The position numbers were made by a program, and so were the translations under genes. Shown one piece after another: positions 6,108 through 6,218 of a DNA stretch of 6,218 bases (the first letter of the stretch is position 1; the number at the start of each line of letters is the position of its first letter). The stretch covers positions 1 through 6,218 of the forward strand of contig CANPNN010000080.1 of the NCBI GenBank assembly GCA_947575475.1. The letters run 5' to 3'. The notes under the pieces were generated by a model. That model searched no databases. It was not told the origin of the DNA and saw nothing but the letters and a program-made list of their open reading frames with translations. This DNA is from an uncultured Pseudoflavonifractor sp. (lineage in GTDB: Bacteria; Bacillota_A; Clostridia; Oscillospirales; Oscillospiraceae).

Positions 6108-6136
6108 AGTATACCACATCCGCCCCAAAGGGTCAA
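6108..6136 (-). promoter_or_regulatory. Sigma-A promoter of the SLH-protein gene
   Basis: On the minus strand the -35 box TTGACC (6136-6131) and the -10 box TATACT (6113-6108) are separated by exactly 17 bp. A TG one base before the -10 box gives an extended -10 element (TGGTATACT). Transcription would start near 6101, leaving a leader of about 25 nt. The -35 box contains the TGA stop of the probable upstream gene. The call is a sequence match only. Confidence 0.87.
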
Positions 6137-6218
6137 ACGGAGCGGGGTCCCTCCATCTTTCCGGCGGACAGGGCCAGAGGGGAGGGCACCAGTTCCACCT
6201 GCCCTTCCTTTGCGGTGA
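6133..6218 (-). CDS. Probable C-terminal end of an upstream gene, unidentified
   Basis: Reading minus from 6216, an open frame gives TAKEGQVELVPSPLALSAGK and then MEGPRSV before a TGA at 6135-6133. About three quarters of its codons end in G or C, as in the neighbouring genes, and the other two minus frames look less protein-like. It has no start inside the window and is only 27 residues, too short to name. It would be co-oriented with the SLH-protein gene, whose promoter overlaps its stop codon. I see no terminator between them, so read-through into the SLH gene is possible. Confidence 0.45.
   Translation of the reverse strand, partial: TAKEGQVELVPSPLALSAGKMEGPRSV

Noticed and set aside
1..6218. 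CRISPR arrays, transposases, tRNA/rRNA genes, riboswitches, phage or defence genes
   Set aside because: No spaced identical repeats, no terminal inverted repeats, no tRNA-like cloverleaf and no long structured leaders were seen; both leaders here are only about 20-25 nt.

Overview
The window looks like chromosomal DNA from a GC-rich Firmicute, most likely a Clostridia member of the Oscillospiraceae type (Flavonifractor/Intestinimonas-like). The reasons are strong AGGAGG-type ribosome binding sites, consensus sigma-A promoters with T-rich hairpin terminators, the gene order der-plsY-gpsA, GC-rich third codon positions, and a large exported protein with S-layer homology (SLH) domains. The taxonomic assignment is inference from composition and gene content.

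Left part (1-342): the last codons of a YceD/DUF177-family gene are followed by rpmF (ribosomal protein L32) and a strong intrinsic terminator. Middle part (343-3486): a near-consensus promoter (TTGATA, 17 bp, TATACT) drives a compact three-gene operon, der, plsY and gpsA. Der is a double GTPase for 50S ribosome assembly. GpsA makes sn-glycerol-3-phosphate and PlsY acylates it, so the last two genes encode consecutive steps at the entry to phospholipid synthesis. The operon ends in a 17-bp hairpin that also serves as terminator for the convergent gene.

Right part (3487-6218): one 862-residue exported protein is encoded on the minus strand. It has its own promoter (TTGACC, 17 bp, TATACT, with an extended -10 TG). 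Its layout is signal peptide, two repeat modules (A1, B1), an SLH domain, an insert of unknown type, further SLH sequence, and two more repeat modules (A2, B2). The four modules share a [DP]-x-C-T-[VL] strand motif and a TYTVD-type end, which indicates one family duplicated as an A-B pair. Two of the three SLH segments have lost the TRAE motif. The window ends with what is probably the C-terminus of another minus-strand gene.

The first 3.5 kb is ordinary core genome. I see no CRISPR, mobile element, RNA gene or defence system. The repeat-flanked SLH protein is the only part that looks poorly described.
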